Part shown: one piece after another, positions 24,531 through 32,956 of the stretch
Layout: each line of letters opens with the position of its first letter
How positions within the stretch are numbered: position 1 is the first letter of the stretch
NCBI GenBank assembly: GCA_016926805.1
Contig: JAFGNV010000008.1
Span: 104,131-168,130, forward strand
Direction of reading: 5' to 3'
DNA: 64,000 nt
Source of the DNA: Anaerolineae bacterium
GTDB taxonomy: Bacteria > Chloroflexota > Anaerolineae > 4572-78 > J111
Program-made: the position numbers and the translations under genes
The notes under the pieces: generated by a model
What the model was told of the DNA's origin: nothing
Seen by the model: the letters and a program-made list of their open reading frames with translations, nothing else
Databases searched by the model: none

Positions 24531-25760
24531 TTATGGTTTAGGCGAGTCGGCAAAAAAGGACCCCAACTCAAAGAGTCGTTGTGCGCCCAAGTTTTTCACC
24601 GACATCACCCGGCTACTGGCAAAGTACTCAAAATCAAACACCACCTTTTCACCCACGGCCAGACCGGGAATCGGCATCAGCCGGGCTGTGAGAGGTTTGT
24701 TCAGGGCAATGGCCAACGAAGCCATATCGACAAAAATAGCGGCCATTTCATCGACGGAAGTGTTGCCGGGGATGGGAATGGTGTCCAGGCCGGTGCCGCA
24801 TACCGCCGAATACAGCAATAGATCGTTAATACTAAAGCGAAATTCTTCGGCACGCTCGGCCAAAACATTATCTTCGAGGACTGGAAACATCACCCCGGAA
24901 AAACCCACGTGCGGAATGTTGGCTTGACGAATGCAGTTGGTTAAAAATGAAGTGGCAAACAAGGTGCCGCTGCCGCCAAACACGTCAACCCCCAAGCTCT
25001 CGATGGCTGCGCCAATACTTCTGGCCTGCAAAGGGAACGGGGCCAGAGAAAAATCTATCCCCTTGAAGCGAATCTGATGATCATCAACCAGAGCGTCGAC
25101 GATGCCCAAAAAGTTGTTGGCCGTACTTTCAATCGTGGTCACCAGGCGCTTTTGGGCCTCGTTAAAGGAACGTGATGAACTGATCGCTTCGACAGCCAGG
25201 TCGGCGGCTTCGGTGGCAATAGCAAAGAAGGGAGTGCCGCCGTCGTGGTAAGCTGCCGGAAAAAAGGGTACCCCGGGCGGCACATTGGCCAATGCCCCCA
25301 ATCGCAGATTGCCAAAGCCGTTTGGGGTTGATTGGGCCACATGGTGAACCGTTTGGGCAAACGCATGCGCTGCCGCAAAGTTGACCCCACTGTTGCTGGC
25401 GGCAAAGAGCACGCCGGAAAAAATCTTTTCGGTTTTGGTTATCAGTTGGGGCAAGGCGTGGATGGTCATCAGCAAGGCCAGGGGCGTGGTGGCCACCACC
25501 GGCCCTATAGAAACATAATCGATGTTGCGTTTGGTGGCCTTATCTTCCAGAACCTGGGCAAACTCGAGTAAAATTGAGGAATCGGGATCACCCACAACAT
25601 CCAGGAAAGGAGGGATGGCCAGACGAACCGTTTGCACCTCAAACCCGGCTTTGGTCAACCGCGAGCGGGCATCGTTCAAGAATTTGCCGGCCCCGGCTAT
25701 ACTGCCTTCCTCAAGGGGCCAGGTGAGGGGGATGAATTGGGTGATGGAACGAATTTTCAT
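24531..25760 (-). CDS. DUF711 / UPF0210 (PFL-like) family protein
   Basis: The 409-aa protein shows the family's pattern of RSITQF near the start, the central IRFKGIDFSLAPFP and CGTGLDTIPIPG. The fold is distantly related to glycyl-radical enzymes, but no glycyl-radical motif is visible and the biochemical role is unknown. It is monocistronic, convergent with the CoA operon and shares the terminator region at 24498-24525. Confidence 0.85.
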   Translation of the reverse strand: MKIRSITQFIPLTWPLEEGSIAGAGKFLNDARSRLTKAGFEVQTVRLAIPPFLDVVGDPDSSILLEFAQVLEDKATKRNIDYVSIGPVVATTPLALLMTIHALPQLITKTEKIFSGVLFAASNSGVNFAAAHAFAQTVHHVAQSTPNGFGNLRLGALANVPPGVPFFPAAYHDGGTPFFAIATEAADLAVEAISSSRSFNEAQKRLVTTIESTANNFLGIVDALVDDHQIRFKGIDFSLAPFPLQARSIGAAIESLGVDVFGGSGTLFATSFLTNCIRQANIPHVGFSGVMFPVLEDNVLAERAEEFRFSINDLLLYSAVCGTGLDTIPIPGNTSVDEMAAIFVDMASLAIALNKPLTARLMPIPGLAVGEKVVFDFEYFASSRVMSVKNLGAQRLFELGSFFADSPKP

Positions 25761-25888
25761 AAGGGCCTTAGCTTCCTATCAGCGTGCGGAGTTAAATGGC
25801 GCAACGGATTACTCTATATCATACACCAAAATTCCTGCGTGAACATCATGCCAATTCTCCTACGGAGTTGTCCACATCACAACGCCAA

Positions 25889-25925
25889 GCAAAAAGGGGA
25901 ACGGGATATTCAGCCCGGTCCCCTT
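25889..25925 (-). terminator. Terminator after the radical SAM operon
   Basis: On the minus strand AAGGGGACCGGG pairs with CCCGTTCCCCTT (one mismatch) around an 8-nt loop, followed by TTTTT-G. It lies 25 bp beyond the stop of the 68-aa gene. Confidence 0.8.
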
Positions 25926-25950
25926 CTATCTTGCCTTATCTTGCCGATTT

Positions 25951-26157
25951 CTAGCCCAGATTATCAATATACGCTTGCATCTTACGCTGGGAAATCTTTT
26001 TATATTTATCCGGGATAATCTCCGCCATCTCTTCTTCGGTCAGACGGACGCGCAAGATGTCCAGGGCGTCTTCAGGCGACTGACCATAAGCTAACTTTTG
26101 TTTGCCGTTTTTCATTTCAAATAGATACATGTAATGTGGATTGCTAAAACTGCTCAT
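25951..26157 (-). CDS. Small partner protein (68 aa) of the radical SAM gene
   Basis: No family was recognised. The protein is soluble, charged and predicted helical (SPEDALDILRVRLTEEEMAEII, then a basic KYKKISQRKMQ stretch). It overlaps the radical SAM gene by 4 bp (ATGA) and ends just before a terminator, so it is translationally coupled and probably acts with that enzyme as a substrate, chaperone or recognition subunit; this is inference. Confidence 0.75.
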   Translation of the reverse strand: MSSFSNPHYMYLFEMKNGKQKLAYGQSPEDALDILRVRLTEEEMAEIIPDKYKKISQRKMQAYIDNLG

Positions 26158-27551
26158 GCTTTGACTAATGCCTCCTGATACGCGCCCGATTGCCGCCGGG
26201 CATATTCATCAAGCCCCCGGTTCACTTCGTCGTCATATTTCCCGGCCAGCAGCTCCCGATAAAACTGGTAGTTGACCCCTTTAACCTTCTCGTCATCCGG
26301 AAAGCGATGGTAATTGTCTTTTGACATCAGACTCTTGCCCTCGGCAATGAGCTGGTAGCCCAAGGCCGAGCCTGGATAAGGCGCATAGTAAGAAATGGAG
26401 GGGAACACGTAACGCATGGTTTTGAGCATACGCATGGTCTTGAAAGCATCTTCGGGGGTTTCGCCGGGAATGCCCAGCATAATGTTGGCCCAAAACATCG
26501 GCGGCTGCCGGCCTTCATCCTCAAATTCTACACCCAGCCGGTTCACCAACTCAATAGCAAAGTTGTTATCCTCTTCGGTACATTCTTTGTTTAACAATCG
26601 CAAAATGCGGTCGCTGCCTGACTCAAAACCAATCGAGATGGTATTCCAATTGGTTTCCCGTACCAGGGCCTCAAACAGATCGGGCCACTGGCGCACGGTA
26701 TCGGAGCGCCCGGCGGCCCAATAGGGCCATACCTTGTTGGCCTTGCGGGGATATTTGTCGATCCACTCTTCCAGCCAGCTCGGATTCTGGAAAAACATCG
26801 AGTCGTGGATAACCACGGACCCCACGCCATATTTGTTATCCAGGTAATTGAGTTCCTCAATAACCATCTCCACCGGGCGGCGACCCATGTTGGGAATGTA
26901 GGAATTCTCGTTGCAAAAGACACATTGCCACGGACAAACCCGGCTGGTAAGGATGGTTACCACGGGTTTTGGCCCCCAGCCACATTCAGGCTCCAGGGGC
27001 CAGTTGAACTTTTTGCGCAACCGGCGGTGGGGTTTGGGCCAGAGCGTGCGCTCGATCATCGGCCATTCGGCCATCGACTTGGCCCCTACGCCCACAATTA
27101 CACGAGGATGAGCCAACGGGTCTTTTATCAGGTCAACAATTACCTTTTCACCCGGACCCTGGCAGATGCGGTCGAACTCCTCCACCTCGGTCATTTCCTC
27201 CAGAGCAACAGTGGCGTGCATGCCGCCGGTCAGCACCAGCCCGTTGGGATTAACTTCCTTAAAAAGTTGCGCGGCTTTGCGCGCTACCGGAAAAGTATAA
27301 CTCCTGACATTCATAATCATGATTTCGTAGCCGGGCAGTTGCTTTTGTAATTGAGGCCATGAGGTGACCAGTCGGGTCGAAAGCAAATCGGTGGTGATCC
27401 CGTTCTGGTGCAGGATGGTACGCAGCAGTCCCAAACCGTGATCCTGCCATTGTTCGTGGGGGCCGTCGGGATGGACCAGATCACCCAGGTCGCCCAAATC
27501 TAACCACAGGATGTTGGACTTTTCACGTTTCTGTGGCCAAAATTGAATCAT
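26154..27551 (-). CDS. B12-binding-domain radical SAM protein
   Basis: The 465-aa start at ATG 27551 was chosen because AGGTGA lies 5 bp upstream; a longer frame begins at 27569. Residues 1 to about 150 resemble the cobalamin-binding domain that precedes many radical SAM cores, but the DxHxxG cobalamin-ligand motif is not visible. The cluster motif CxxxCxxC is C206-PWQ-C210-VF-C213, followed by WPYWAAGRSDTV and GFESGSDRILRLLNK, typical of the family. It binds a 4Fe-4S cluster and cleaves SAM; the substrate is unknown. A 68-aa gene is coupled downstream. Confidence 0.92.
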   Translation of the reverse strand: MIQFWPQKREKSNILWLDLGDLGDLVHPDGPHEQWQDHGLGLLRTILHQNGITTDLLSTRLVTSWPQLQKQLPGYEIMIMNVRSYTFPVARKAAQLFKEVNPNGLVLTGGMHATVALEEMTEVEEFDRICQGPGEKVIVDLIKDPLAHPRVIVGVGAKSMAEWPMIERTLWPKPHRRLRKKFNWPLEPECGWGPKPVVTILTSRVCPWQCVFCNENSYIPNMGRRPVEMVIEELNYLDNKYGVGSVVIHDSMFFQNPSWLEEWIDKYPRKANKVWPYWAAGRSDTVRQWPDLFEALVRETNWNTISIGFESGSDRILRLLNKECTEEDNNFAIELVNRLGVEFEDEGRQPPMFWANIMLGIPGETPEDAFKTMRMLKTMRYVFPSISYYAPYPGSALGYQLIAEGKSLMSKDNYHRFPDDEKVKGVNYQFYRELLAGKYDDEVNRGLDEYARRQSGAYQEALVKA

Positions 27552-27698
27552 TGTTTCACCTGTTTTCACTTGGCGGTATGCCGGGAATTTTTTTAAAAGT
27601 CACTATAATAATTTTGTATTCTACAACACTCTTGGCTTCCAGGCAAAAACCTGATTTTACGGGTATTTTGGGGGTGGGCAAAATTTGCCCCGCGGCAT

Positions 27699-27730
27699 AA
27701 AAAACCGGCTCGCCAAAGAACCGGCTTTTT
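27699..27730 (-). terminator. Possible weak terminator after the IscA-type gene
   Basis: On the minus strand AAAAAGCCGG and CCGGTTTTTT bracket a short loop; pairing requires a small bulge. A separate perfect 15-bp palindrome (GGGCAAA, A, TTTGCCC) lies at 27676-27690, between this site and the radical SAM start. Confidence 0.4.
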
Positions 27731-27802
27731 CACTCAACGAGCAACGGTCTCATTTACTTTGTTCCAAAACCCGACCTGGGAATAAGGCCGGGGGCCAATA
27801 GC

Positions 27803-28159
27803 TTAACAGCGGCAGGACGTGCCTTTTTCTCCGGCAGCGGTGCGGAACGAACTACCGCAGGCGCAGGATTGAACCGCATTGGGATTTTCAATCCGAAAAC
27901 CACCCCCCATCAAACTGTCGATGTAGTCAATTTCGGCGCCATCCAGGTAATAAAAACTACCGGGATCGACAATAACTTTAACCCCATTGGCTTCAAATAC
28001 CTGATCATCTGTTTCCGGAGCTTCGGCAAAGGTCATGCCATAAGAGAGGCCGGAACAACCTCCGCCGGATACAAATACCCGGAGGGCATAATTATTGAGA
28101 CCTTTTTCGACCATAATGTTTTCTAATTTATCTGCAGCAACGGACGTCAGGGTAATCAT
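27803..28159 (-). CDS. A-type iron-sulfur cluster carrier (IscA/ErpA family)
   Basis: The 118-aa protein carries the three conserved cysteines: C35 (GGGCSGLSYGM), C99 and C101 (SCACGSSF). It delivers Fe-S clusters to client proteins. ATG 28159 follows a strong GAGGAGGT box; the longer TTG start would include that box. The C-terminal tail (GEKGTSCRC) adds two more cysteines beyond the usual end. A near-consensus promoter lies at 28229-28257. The radical SAM and CysH proteins in this window are plausible clients. Confidence 0.95.
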   Translation of the reverse strand: MITLTSVAADKLENIMVEKGLNNYALRVFVSGGGCSGLSYGMTFAEAPETDDQVFEANGVKVIVDPGSFYYLDGAEIDYIDSLMGGGFRIENPNAVQSCACGSSFRTAAGEKGTSCRC

Positions 28160-28228
28160 TCGCAAATACCTCCTCAATGTTGGATCGACTGAATTGAACT
28201 ACTGAAACCGGCTTATTGTTGAGGAACT

Positions 28229-28257
28229 ATTTTACCTGCCAGGTGAAACCTTGTCAA
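28229..28257 (-). promoter_or_regulatory. Near-consensus sigma70 promoter for the IscA-type gene
   Basis: On the minus strand TTGACA (28257-28252), a 17-bp spacer and TAAAAT (28234-28229). The leader would be about 60 nt. Confidence 0.7.
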
Positions 28258-28303
28258 TTTTTATAGAACAATTTATAAAAATACATATTGCCCTGATTAT
28301 TAG

Positions 28304-28332
28304 TTGACATAACAATAAAGTGCGGTTATAAT
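28304..28332 (+). promoter_or_regulatory. Perfect-consensus sigma70 promoter
   Basis: TTGACA (28304-28309), exactly 17 bp, TATAAT (28327-28332). Transcription should begin near 28339, which is after the first possible ATG at 28337, so the gene below must start at a later codon. Confidence 0.8.
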
Positions 28333-28384
28333 CTAAATGTCATCCCCGATACTGAATCAACTCGTCAAAAATCAGGATTTAATC

Positions 28385-28738
28385 ATGGGCCATGCCCCTC
28401 TTGTTTATAGAAATTATGATTTATTGTTCACCCCTCGCCTGATTCCGCAATTGCGCAATTTAAGAGGTAGAACTTGGGCCGATTTGATTGACCGCCTGTC
28501 CGTTTTGCCGGAAACCCACCCCGATGTGCTGGCCTTTGCGATGATGATGATTAATCTCAACGGCTGCCTTTCCTGTCAGCGGGATTGTTACCGGGCGCAA
28601 CGTGGTTGTGCTCACTGCGCCCGGCATGCCATCATTACGTTCAAGGAGAGCGACCGGGAATTACTTGGCTGCTATGAAACAGCCCGGCAACTGACTCTCA
28701 CCCAACTGCCGGAGCTTGAGTTGAAATCGGTTGCGTAG
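28385..28738 (+). CDS. Cysteine-rich small protein (117 aa)
   Basis: No family was recognised. ATG 28385 was chosen because the consensus promoter ends at 28332 and would not transcribe the earlier ATG at 28337; a CAGGA box lies 8 bp before 28385. Five cysteines are clustered: C61-x2-C64-x3-C68-x6-C75-x2-C78, with a sixth at C96. This suggests a bound metal or Fe-S cluster. It has no membrane segment. It diverges from the Fe-S carrier gene, sharing a compact promoter region, which hints at a linked role in metal or Fe-S handling. Confidence 0.75.
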   Translation: MGHAPLVYRNYDLLFTPRLIPQLRNLRGRTWADLIDRLSVLPETHPDVLAFAMMMINLNGCLSCQRDCYRAQRGCAHCARHAIITFKESDRELLGCYETARQLTLTQLPELELKSVA

Positions 28739-28806
28739 AACCGAAACCCTGCTTAAAATGGTTGTATTCCTGGATTAATGTATTCCCTGAATCCGGCTCT
28801 GCGAGC

Positions 28807-28836
28807 TTGTCCAGGTTAACCATATTAAAGTATAAT
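28807..28836 (+). promoter_or_regulatory. Sigma70-type promoter for mscL
   Basis: TTGTCC (28807-28812), an 18-bp spacer and TATAAT (28831-28836). The leader would be about 53 nt and contain a strong GGGAGGTG box. Confidence 0.6.
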
Positions 28837-28895
28837 GTTGGCAAAATTTTTGGGGCGTTGATTTCGCCGTCAGTTACTCATCAGGGAGGTGTAAC

Positions 28896-29354
28896 ATGTT
28901 CAAAGAATTCAAAGAATTTGCTTTACGCGGCAATGTGGTTGATATGGCGGTGGGCATCATCATTGGGGCTGCTTTTGGCGCCGTTGTCAAATCGTTGGTG
29001 GATGATGTGATCATGCCGCCCATTGGCCTGTTATTGGGTGGGGTAGACTTTAGTAATTTGTACATTTTGTTAAGAGCCGGTGCGCCGTCGGCCCCGTACG
29101 CTTCGTTGGCTGACGCCCAAGCTGCCGGAGCAGTCACCATTAATTATGGCCTGTTTATTAATGTTGTGATCAGTTTTATTATTGTGGCCTGGGTGATATT
29201 TCTGCTCATTCGTGGCATGAATAGATTAAAGCGGCAAGAAGAAGCTCCCCCGGCCGAACCGACCACCAAAGAGTGTCCCTATTGCCTGTCGACCATCAGT
29301 ATCAAGGCGACGCGTTGCCCGCAATGTACGTCTCAATTGGAGACCGCCGTCTGA
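28896..29354 (+). CDS. mscL: Large-conductance mechanosensitive channel with C-terminal zinc ribbon
   Basis: The 152-aa protein opens under membrane tension to release solutes during osmotic downshock. The amphipathic N-terminus ([19 protein letters not shown]), TM1 and TM2 ([20 protein letters not shown]) are typical. After TM2 the normal short cytoplasmic helix is replaced or extended by a zinc-ribbon-like tail with C127-x2-C130 and C141-x2-C144. Such a tail could bind zinc and bundle the five subunits or respond to metal or redox state; this is inference. Confidence 0.93.
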   Translation: MFKEFKEFALRGNVVDMAVGIIIGAAFGAVVKSLVDDVIMPPIGLLLGGVDFSNLYILLRAGAPSAPYASLADAQAAGAVTINYGLFINVVISFIIVAWVIFLLIRGMNRLKRQEEAPPAEPTTKECPYCLSTISIKATRCPQCTSQLETAV

Positions 29355-29423
29355 GAATTGAGTTCAACATTGGTTTTCCAATTCACGGGCCAGTTTCGGC
29401 CTTTTGAATGAATGTTATTTTAT

Positions 29424-29475
29424 CGCCGGGAACGCAGAAGTGAGAGGGCATCCTCACGCGTTCCCGGCGTTTTTT
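29424..29475 (+). terminator. Strong intrinsic terminator after mscL
   Basis: CGCCGGGAACGC (29424-29435) pairs perfectly with GCGTTCCCGGCG (29458-29469), with an inner GTGAG/CTCAC stem, followed by TTTTTT. Confidence 0.92.
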
Positions 29476-29538
29476 ACGGTAAAATTCTGAGCACTCCCCG
29501 AAACTTTGTCCACCCTTGAAACCTACCCAAATTCGTCG

Positions 29539-30741
29539 CTATGCGGGAATACCTTCAGGTTCAATGGGTGAAACAATTTTGGTGGCCGGGAGAGCCAGGG
29601 CCAGTAAGGCGGTCAGAATGCCCACCACGGCGCTGGCCTGAATAACCTGGGATAGTCCCCATCCGTCGGCCAGCGCGCCGATGGCCCAGGTGGCAAATGC
29701 GCCGGTGCCAAACACATACCCCAGGGTAACGCCCGAAGCAAAGGCCTTGCGTCCCGGTAGCAGCGCCTGAGCAATGACCACCAAGATACTGTGCGACGCG
29801 CCGCCCAGTGCGCCAAAAAGAATAGCCAGCGGAAAGGCCAGCCAACTGCCGGTGAACGGCAAAAATAATAACGGGATCGAGCCAAACAGCATGGTGCCAA
29901 ACACAACCGGCCGGCGGCCCCAGCGGTCGGCCAGATGACCGCCAATAACGCCCGCAATCCCCGAAGCCAGCCAAAAGACGCCGGTAACCAGCCCATAGGC
30001 GGTGGCATCCCAGCCCATATTTTGGAACATCTTGGGTAAAAACGAAACCGTGCCCAAAAAGGCCCAGGACCGTAAGCCCATTACCAGGGCCAGCAGGCCG
30101 ATGGCGCCCCAGCGCACCGCCTCGCCGGGTAGTATTTGTATGCCGCCGGAACGGGTCGACGTGATAGGAAGGTGAGGTTTGGCGGTACGCATGGCCAGGG
30201 TGATAAAGATGAGGATAGGTGTGGCCAACAGCGCCAGCGCCAGAATACCAATAGCGCCGACATGATCCAGCAATAAACCTGAGAGAACCGGTCCCAACGA
30301 CAAACCGGCTTGCCCAAACAAAAAGAATACGGCTGTGGCGGTGGCCGCTCGACCGGCAATAGTCGTGCTCGCATGCATGGCTCCCTGGGGATGAAACGCG
30401 CCTCCTCCCAACGCCGCCAGGCTGAAGACAATCAAGAACAAGGAAAAATTCTGGCTAAGTTGGGCAGTCAAAACCGAGAGAGCCATAAAACTGGCCATCC
30501 AGATCACACTGCCCGGCCCAATCCAGCGGCTGCCGATCTTGTCGGCCAACCAGCCAAAAAGTGGTTGCGTTGCCGCCCCAATAAATTGGAAAAACCCCAT
30601 AGCCAACCCAATTTGAGCGCCAGTCATGAGCATCGGCACGCTGAAAAAGGTCACCACCACCGCGCCCATGCTGGCAAAGACATCAACCGTAAAATGGCCC
30701 AGGATAGTGGCCAGGTAAAGTTTATGACGAAATAGTGACAT
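29539..30741 (-). CDS. MFS transporter, fosmidomycin-resistance-like
   Basis: The 400-aa protein has twelve predicted membrane segments and the MFS loop GWLADKIGSRWIG. GGGAFHPQGAMHA after TM4 is reminiscent of the Fsr branch. It is probably a drug or metabolite exporter in the cytoplasmic membrane; the substrate is unknown. A GGAAGGG box precedes the ATG. No co-transcribed gene is evident. Confidence 0.88.
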   Translation of the reverse strand: MSLFRHKLYLATILGHFTVDVFASMGAVVVTFFSVPMLMTGAQIGLAMGFFQFIGAATQPLFGWLADKIGSRWIGPGSVIWMASFMALSVLTAQLSQNFSLFLIVFSLAALGGGAFHPQGAMHASTTIAGRAATATAVFFLFGQAGLSLGPVLSGLLLDHVGAIGILALALLATPILIFITLAMRTAKPHLPITSTRSGGIQILPGEAVRWGAIGLLALVMGLRSWAFLGTVSFLPKMFQNMGWDATAYGLVTGVFWLASGIAGVIGGHLADRWGRRPVVFGTMLFGSIPLLFLPFTGSWLAFPLAILFGALGGASHSILVVIAQALLPGRKAFASGVTLGYVFGTGAFATWAIGALADGWGLSQVIQASAVVGILTALLALALPATKIVSPIEPEGIPA

Positions 30742-30900
30742 AGGCCCTTCCGAATTTTAAAATTTTTCCAAAGACGAAAGTTTAGCACAGATTTAGAAAT
30801 GACCAAGTTTGACCCTGGTCTTTAACAGTCGGTAGGAATTTTGCGCGATCAAGCAACCCTATTACAATTGAGGGAACAAATCACCGTCAAGGACAAGGTT

Positions 30901-31947
30901 ATGGGTTTTCGGTTGCAACGCAGTATCCGTTTAGGTAAATTTATCCGCCTGAATATCAGTAAAAGTGGCGTTGGGGTGAGTGCCGGGGTAAGAGGTTTAC
31001 GCATTAGCACCGGGCCAAGAGGGACGCATCTGAACGTTGGCCTGCCCGGCACAGGCTTGAGTTACCGCAAACAGTTGCGTAGCAAAAGCAATAAACGGCA
31101 GGAACGGCCGGAGGCGCAAGCATCGGCTCAAACCGCACCGCGCCAGGCTATCCTGCCGGAACGTCCCGAACCTGGTTTGTTTGCTTCCAAAGAGGAGAAG
31201 GAACTGGCCCAGGGATTGGAAGACTACCGCGCCGGTCGGATCGATGAGGCCCTGGCCCATTTTCTGGAAGTGGCTTTTGACGAAGCTGGCGCCGCTATTT
31301 TTGCCGCAGCTATCCTGGCCAAACGGGCAGATCAGGAATATCGGGCCAGCGCCTTGCTGGAAACCGTCATTGAAAAGGATGATGAATTTCCCACCGAACT
31401 GATGCAAAAGTATCTGGCCGGAGCAACCCTGGACATAGACATTACGCCCAACGTGACCGCCAGGGTGCCGGTTGATGGTCTGGCCGCCACCTTACTTTTA
31501 GTTGAGCTATACCAGCTCCAACGCCGGGTTAGAGAAGCGATGGCCCTGCTGGAAGAAGTCGAAGCCCTGGCCGGAGAGCCGGTGCTGACCCTATCGCTGT
31601 GCGAGTTGTACGCCAGTCGGCAGCTCTGGGACAACATCATCGACCGGGCCAGCGGGGTTGAACCGGTTGATGATGTGGCCCTGGAAACGCTCATTTTTTA
31701 CGGCCGGGCCATGCAAGAAAAGGAACTGCACGAAGCCGCAGTGACGGTTTTCACCAAAGCTTTACAACAGAAAAAGGATCGCAGTCCCCTACTGCTGCAC
31801 GAAGCTCGCTACTGGCGAGCTATTTCCTACCAGGAACAGGGCAAAGCCCGGCAGGCGGATGCAGAATTTCAAAAGCTCTATGCCGAGGCCCCGGACTTTC
31901 GGGACGTGGAACAACGTCTGGCTGATTTCTCCATCCGGCCAGGCTGA
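30901..31947 (+). CDS. DUF4236 domain protein with TPR-like repeats
   Basis: The 348-aa protein starts at ATG 30901 (AAGG just upstream; MGFRLQRSIRLG matches the usual domain start). A TTG start at 30841 would add 20 residues without support. Residues 1-60 form the DUF4236 domain (ISKSGVGVSAGVRGLRIST then GTGLSYR). Residues about 110-345 are helical repeats of TPR type. The function is unknown; the domain is a small beta-rich module often placed before other domains. Confidence 0.85.
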   Translation: MGFRLQRSIRLGKFIRLNISKSGVGVSAGVRGLRISTGPRGTHLNVGLPGTGLSYRKQLRSKSNKRQERPEAQASAQTAPRQAILPERPEPGLFASKEEKELAQGLEDYRAGRIDEALAHFLEVAFDEAGAAIFAAAILAKRADQEYRASALLETVIEKDDEFPTELMQKYLAGATLDIDITPNVTARVPVDGLAATLLLVELYQLQRRVREAMALLEEVEALAGEPVLTLSLCELYASRQLWDNIIDRASGVEPVDDVALETLIFYGRAMQEKELHEAAVTVFTKALQQKKDRSPLLLHEARYWRAISYQEQGKARQADAEFQKLYAEAPDFRDVEQRLADFSIRPG

Positions 31948-31972
31948 CCGGATGGAACGGCGACCCGTTATC

Positions 31973-32110
31973 CGATACCTCTTTCGTCGTTGCGGCCAAT
32001 CGACTGATCCCATCGTTGATCTCTTCCGGCGATAATGCGCAGTAAGGCAACCGCAGGAATCGCTCGCCGCTGACATTTGGGAAGAAGGCCCGACCATCGG
32101 CCAGATTCGG
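31973..32110 (-). pseudogene. C-terminal remnant of a PLP-dependent aminotransferase
   Basis: On the minus strand the frame reads DGRAFFPNVSGERFLRLPYC then ALSPEEINDGISRLA, which matches the extreme C-terminus of class I/II (MocR/LysN-like) aminotransferases. The rest of such a gene (about 350 residues) is missing upstream, where only short unrelated frames occur before the plus-strand regulator gene. No start codon with a ribosome-binding site is visible. It occupies most of the 337-bp gap between 31947 and 32285. Confidence 0.65.
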
Positions 32111-32261
32111 ACGCTTCAAATGTTTATAATGGGCAAGCAAATTGATTCGAACATAGCATAGAACAAGGTGATTGTCAATGGTTCTTGACACTTGCTGCTA
32201 TCTGGGATACACTCAAATCAACCAAAAAAGTGACACCGTGGTAAACCTCTACGTTGGTGAA

Positions 32262-32273
32262 CTCTGATCAGAG
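32262..32273. promoter_or_regulatory. 12-bp palindrome overlapping the regulator's ribosome-binding site
   Basis: CTCTGATCAGAG is a perfect palindrome placed 11 bp before the TTG start and touching the AGAGGTGA box. It could be an autoregulatory operator of the DtxR/MntR-type gene, although it is shorter than usual operators of that family. Confidence 0.4.
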
Positions 32274-32284
32274 AGGTGATTTCA

Positions 32285-32956
32285 TTGAGCCGTCCTCCCA
32301 TTAGCCAAGCTATGGAAGATTATCTCAAGGCCATTTATAAGCTGCGAGAGCAACATCAGCAGGTATCCACCTCGGCCCTGGCCGTTTATCTCAGAATAGC
32401 CCCGGCCTCGGTAACCAATATGTGCAAAAAACTGGCCGAGTTGAACCTGCTGACCTATGAACCCTATCAGGGGGTAACATTTACCCCCACCGGCGAAAAA
32501 CTGGCTCTGGAAATTGTGCGTCACCACCGGCTCATTGAACTGTATCTGGCCGAAGCTCTGGGGGTGCCCTGGGACCGGGTCCATGATGAGGCTGAAAAAC
32601 TGGAACACGTGATTAGCGAAGATTTGGAAGAGAGAATGGCTACGGTGTTGGGTAATCCCAAGTTCGACCCGCATGGCGCGCCGATTCCTTCGCGCAGCGG
32701 GGTAATGATCCAGCCGGAGAGCGGTCGCCTGGTGGATATGAAGGAAGGTGACCGCCTGGTGATTGTTGAGGTAGACGACGACGACCCGGAACTACTGCGT
32801 CATCTGGGCGAGAAGGGACTTTACCCGGGCACTGAGATTGAATTGTTGACCCAGGCTCCCTTTGAAGGTTCATTAACGCTGGACATGCATGGCACCCAGC
32901 AAGATGTGAGCTATCAGGTGGCCAAAACAATTCTGGTGGCCTTGCAGGAGAGGTGA
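32285..32956 (+). CDS. DtxR/MntR-family metal-dependent transcriptional regulator
   Basis: The 223-aa protein has an N-terminal winged helix (EDYLKAIYKLREQ, then APASVTNMCKKLAELNLL), a metal-binding dimerisation domain (HHRLIELYLAEALG, DEAEKLEHVISEDLEERM) and a C-terminal FeoA/SH3-like domain (residues about 150-223). It should repress metal-uptake genes when bound to iron or manganese. TTG 32285 is preferred because AGAGGTGA lies just before it; GTG 32276 is also in frame but lies within that box. The stop overlaps the GTG start of the following flavoprotein gene. Confidence 0.9.
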   Translation: MSRPPISQAMEDYLKAIYKLREQHQQVSTSALAVYLRIAPASVTNMCKKLAELNLLTYEPYQGVTFTPTGEKLALEIVRHHRLIELYLAEALGVPWDRVHDEAEKLEHVISEDLEERMATVLGNPKFDPHGAPIPSRSGVMIQPESGRLVDMKEGDRLVIVEVDDDDPELLRHLGEKGLYPGTEIELLTQAPFEGSLTLDMHGTQQDVSYQVAKTILVALQER

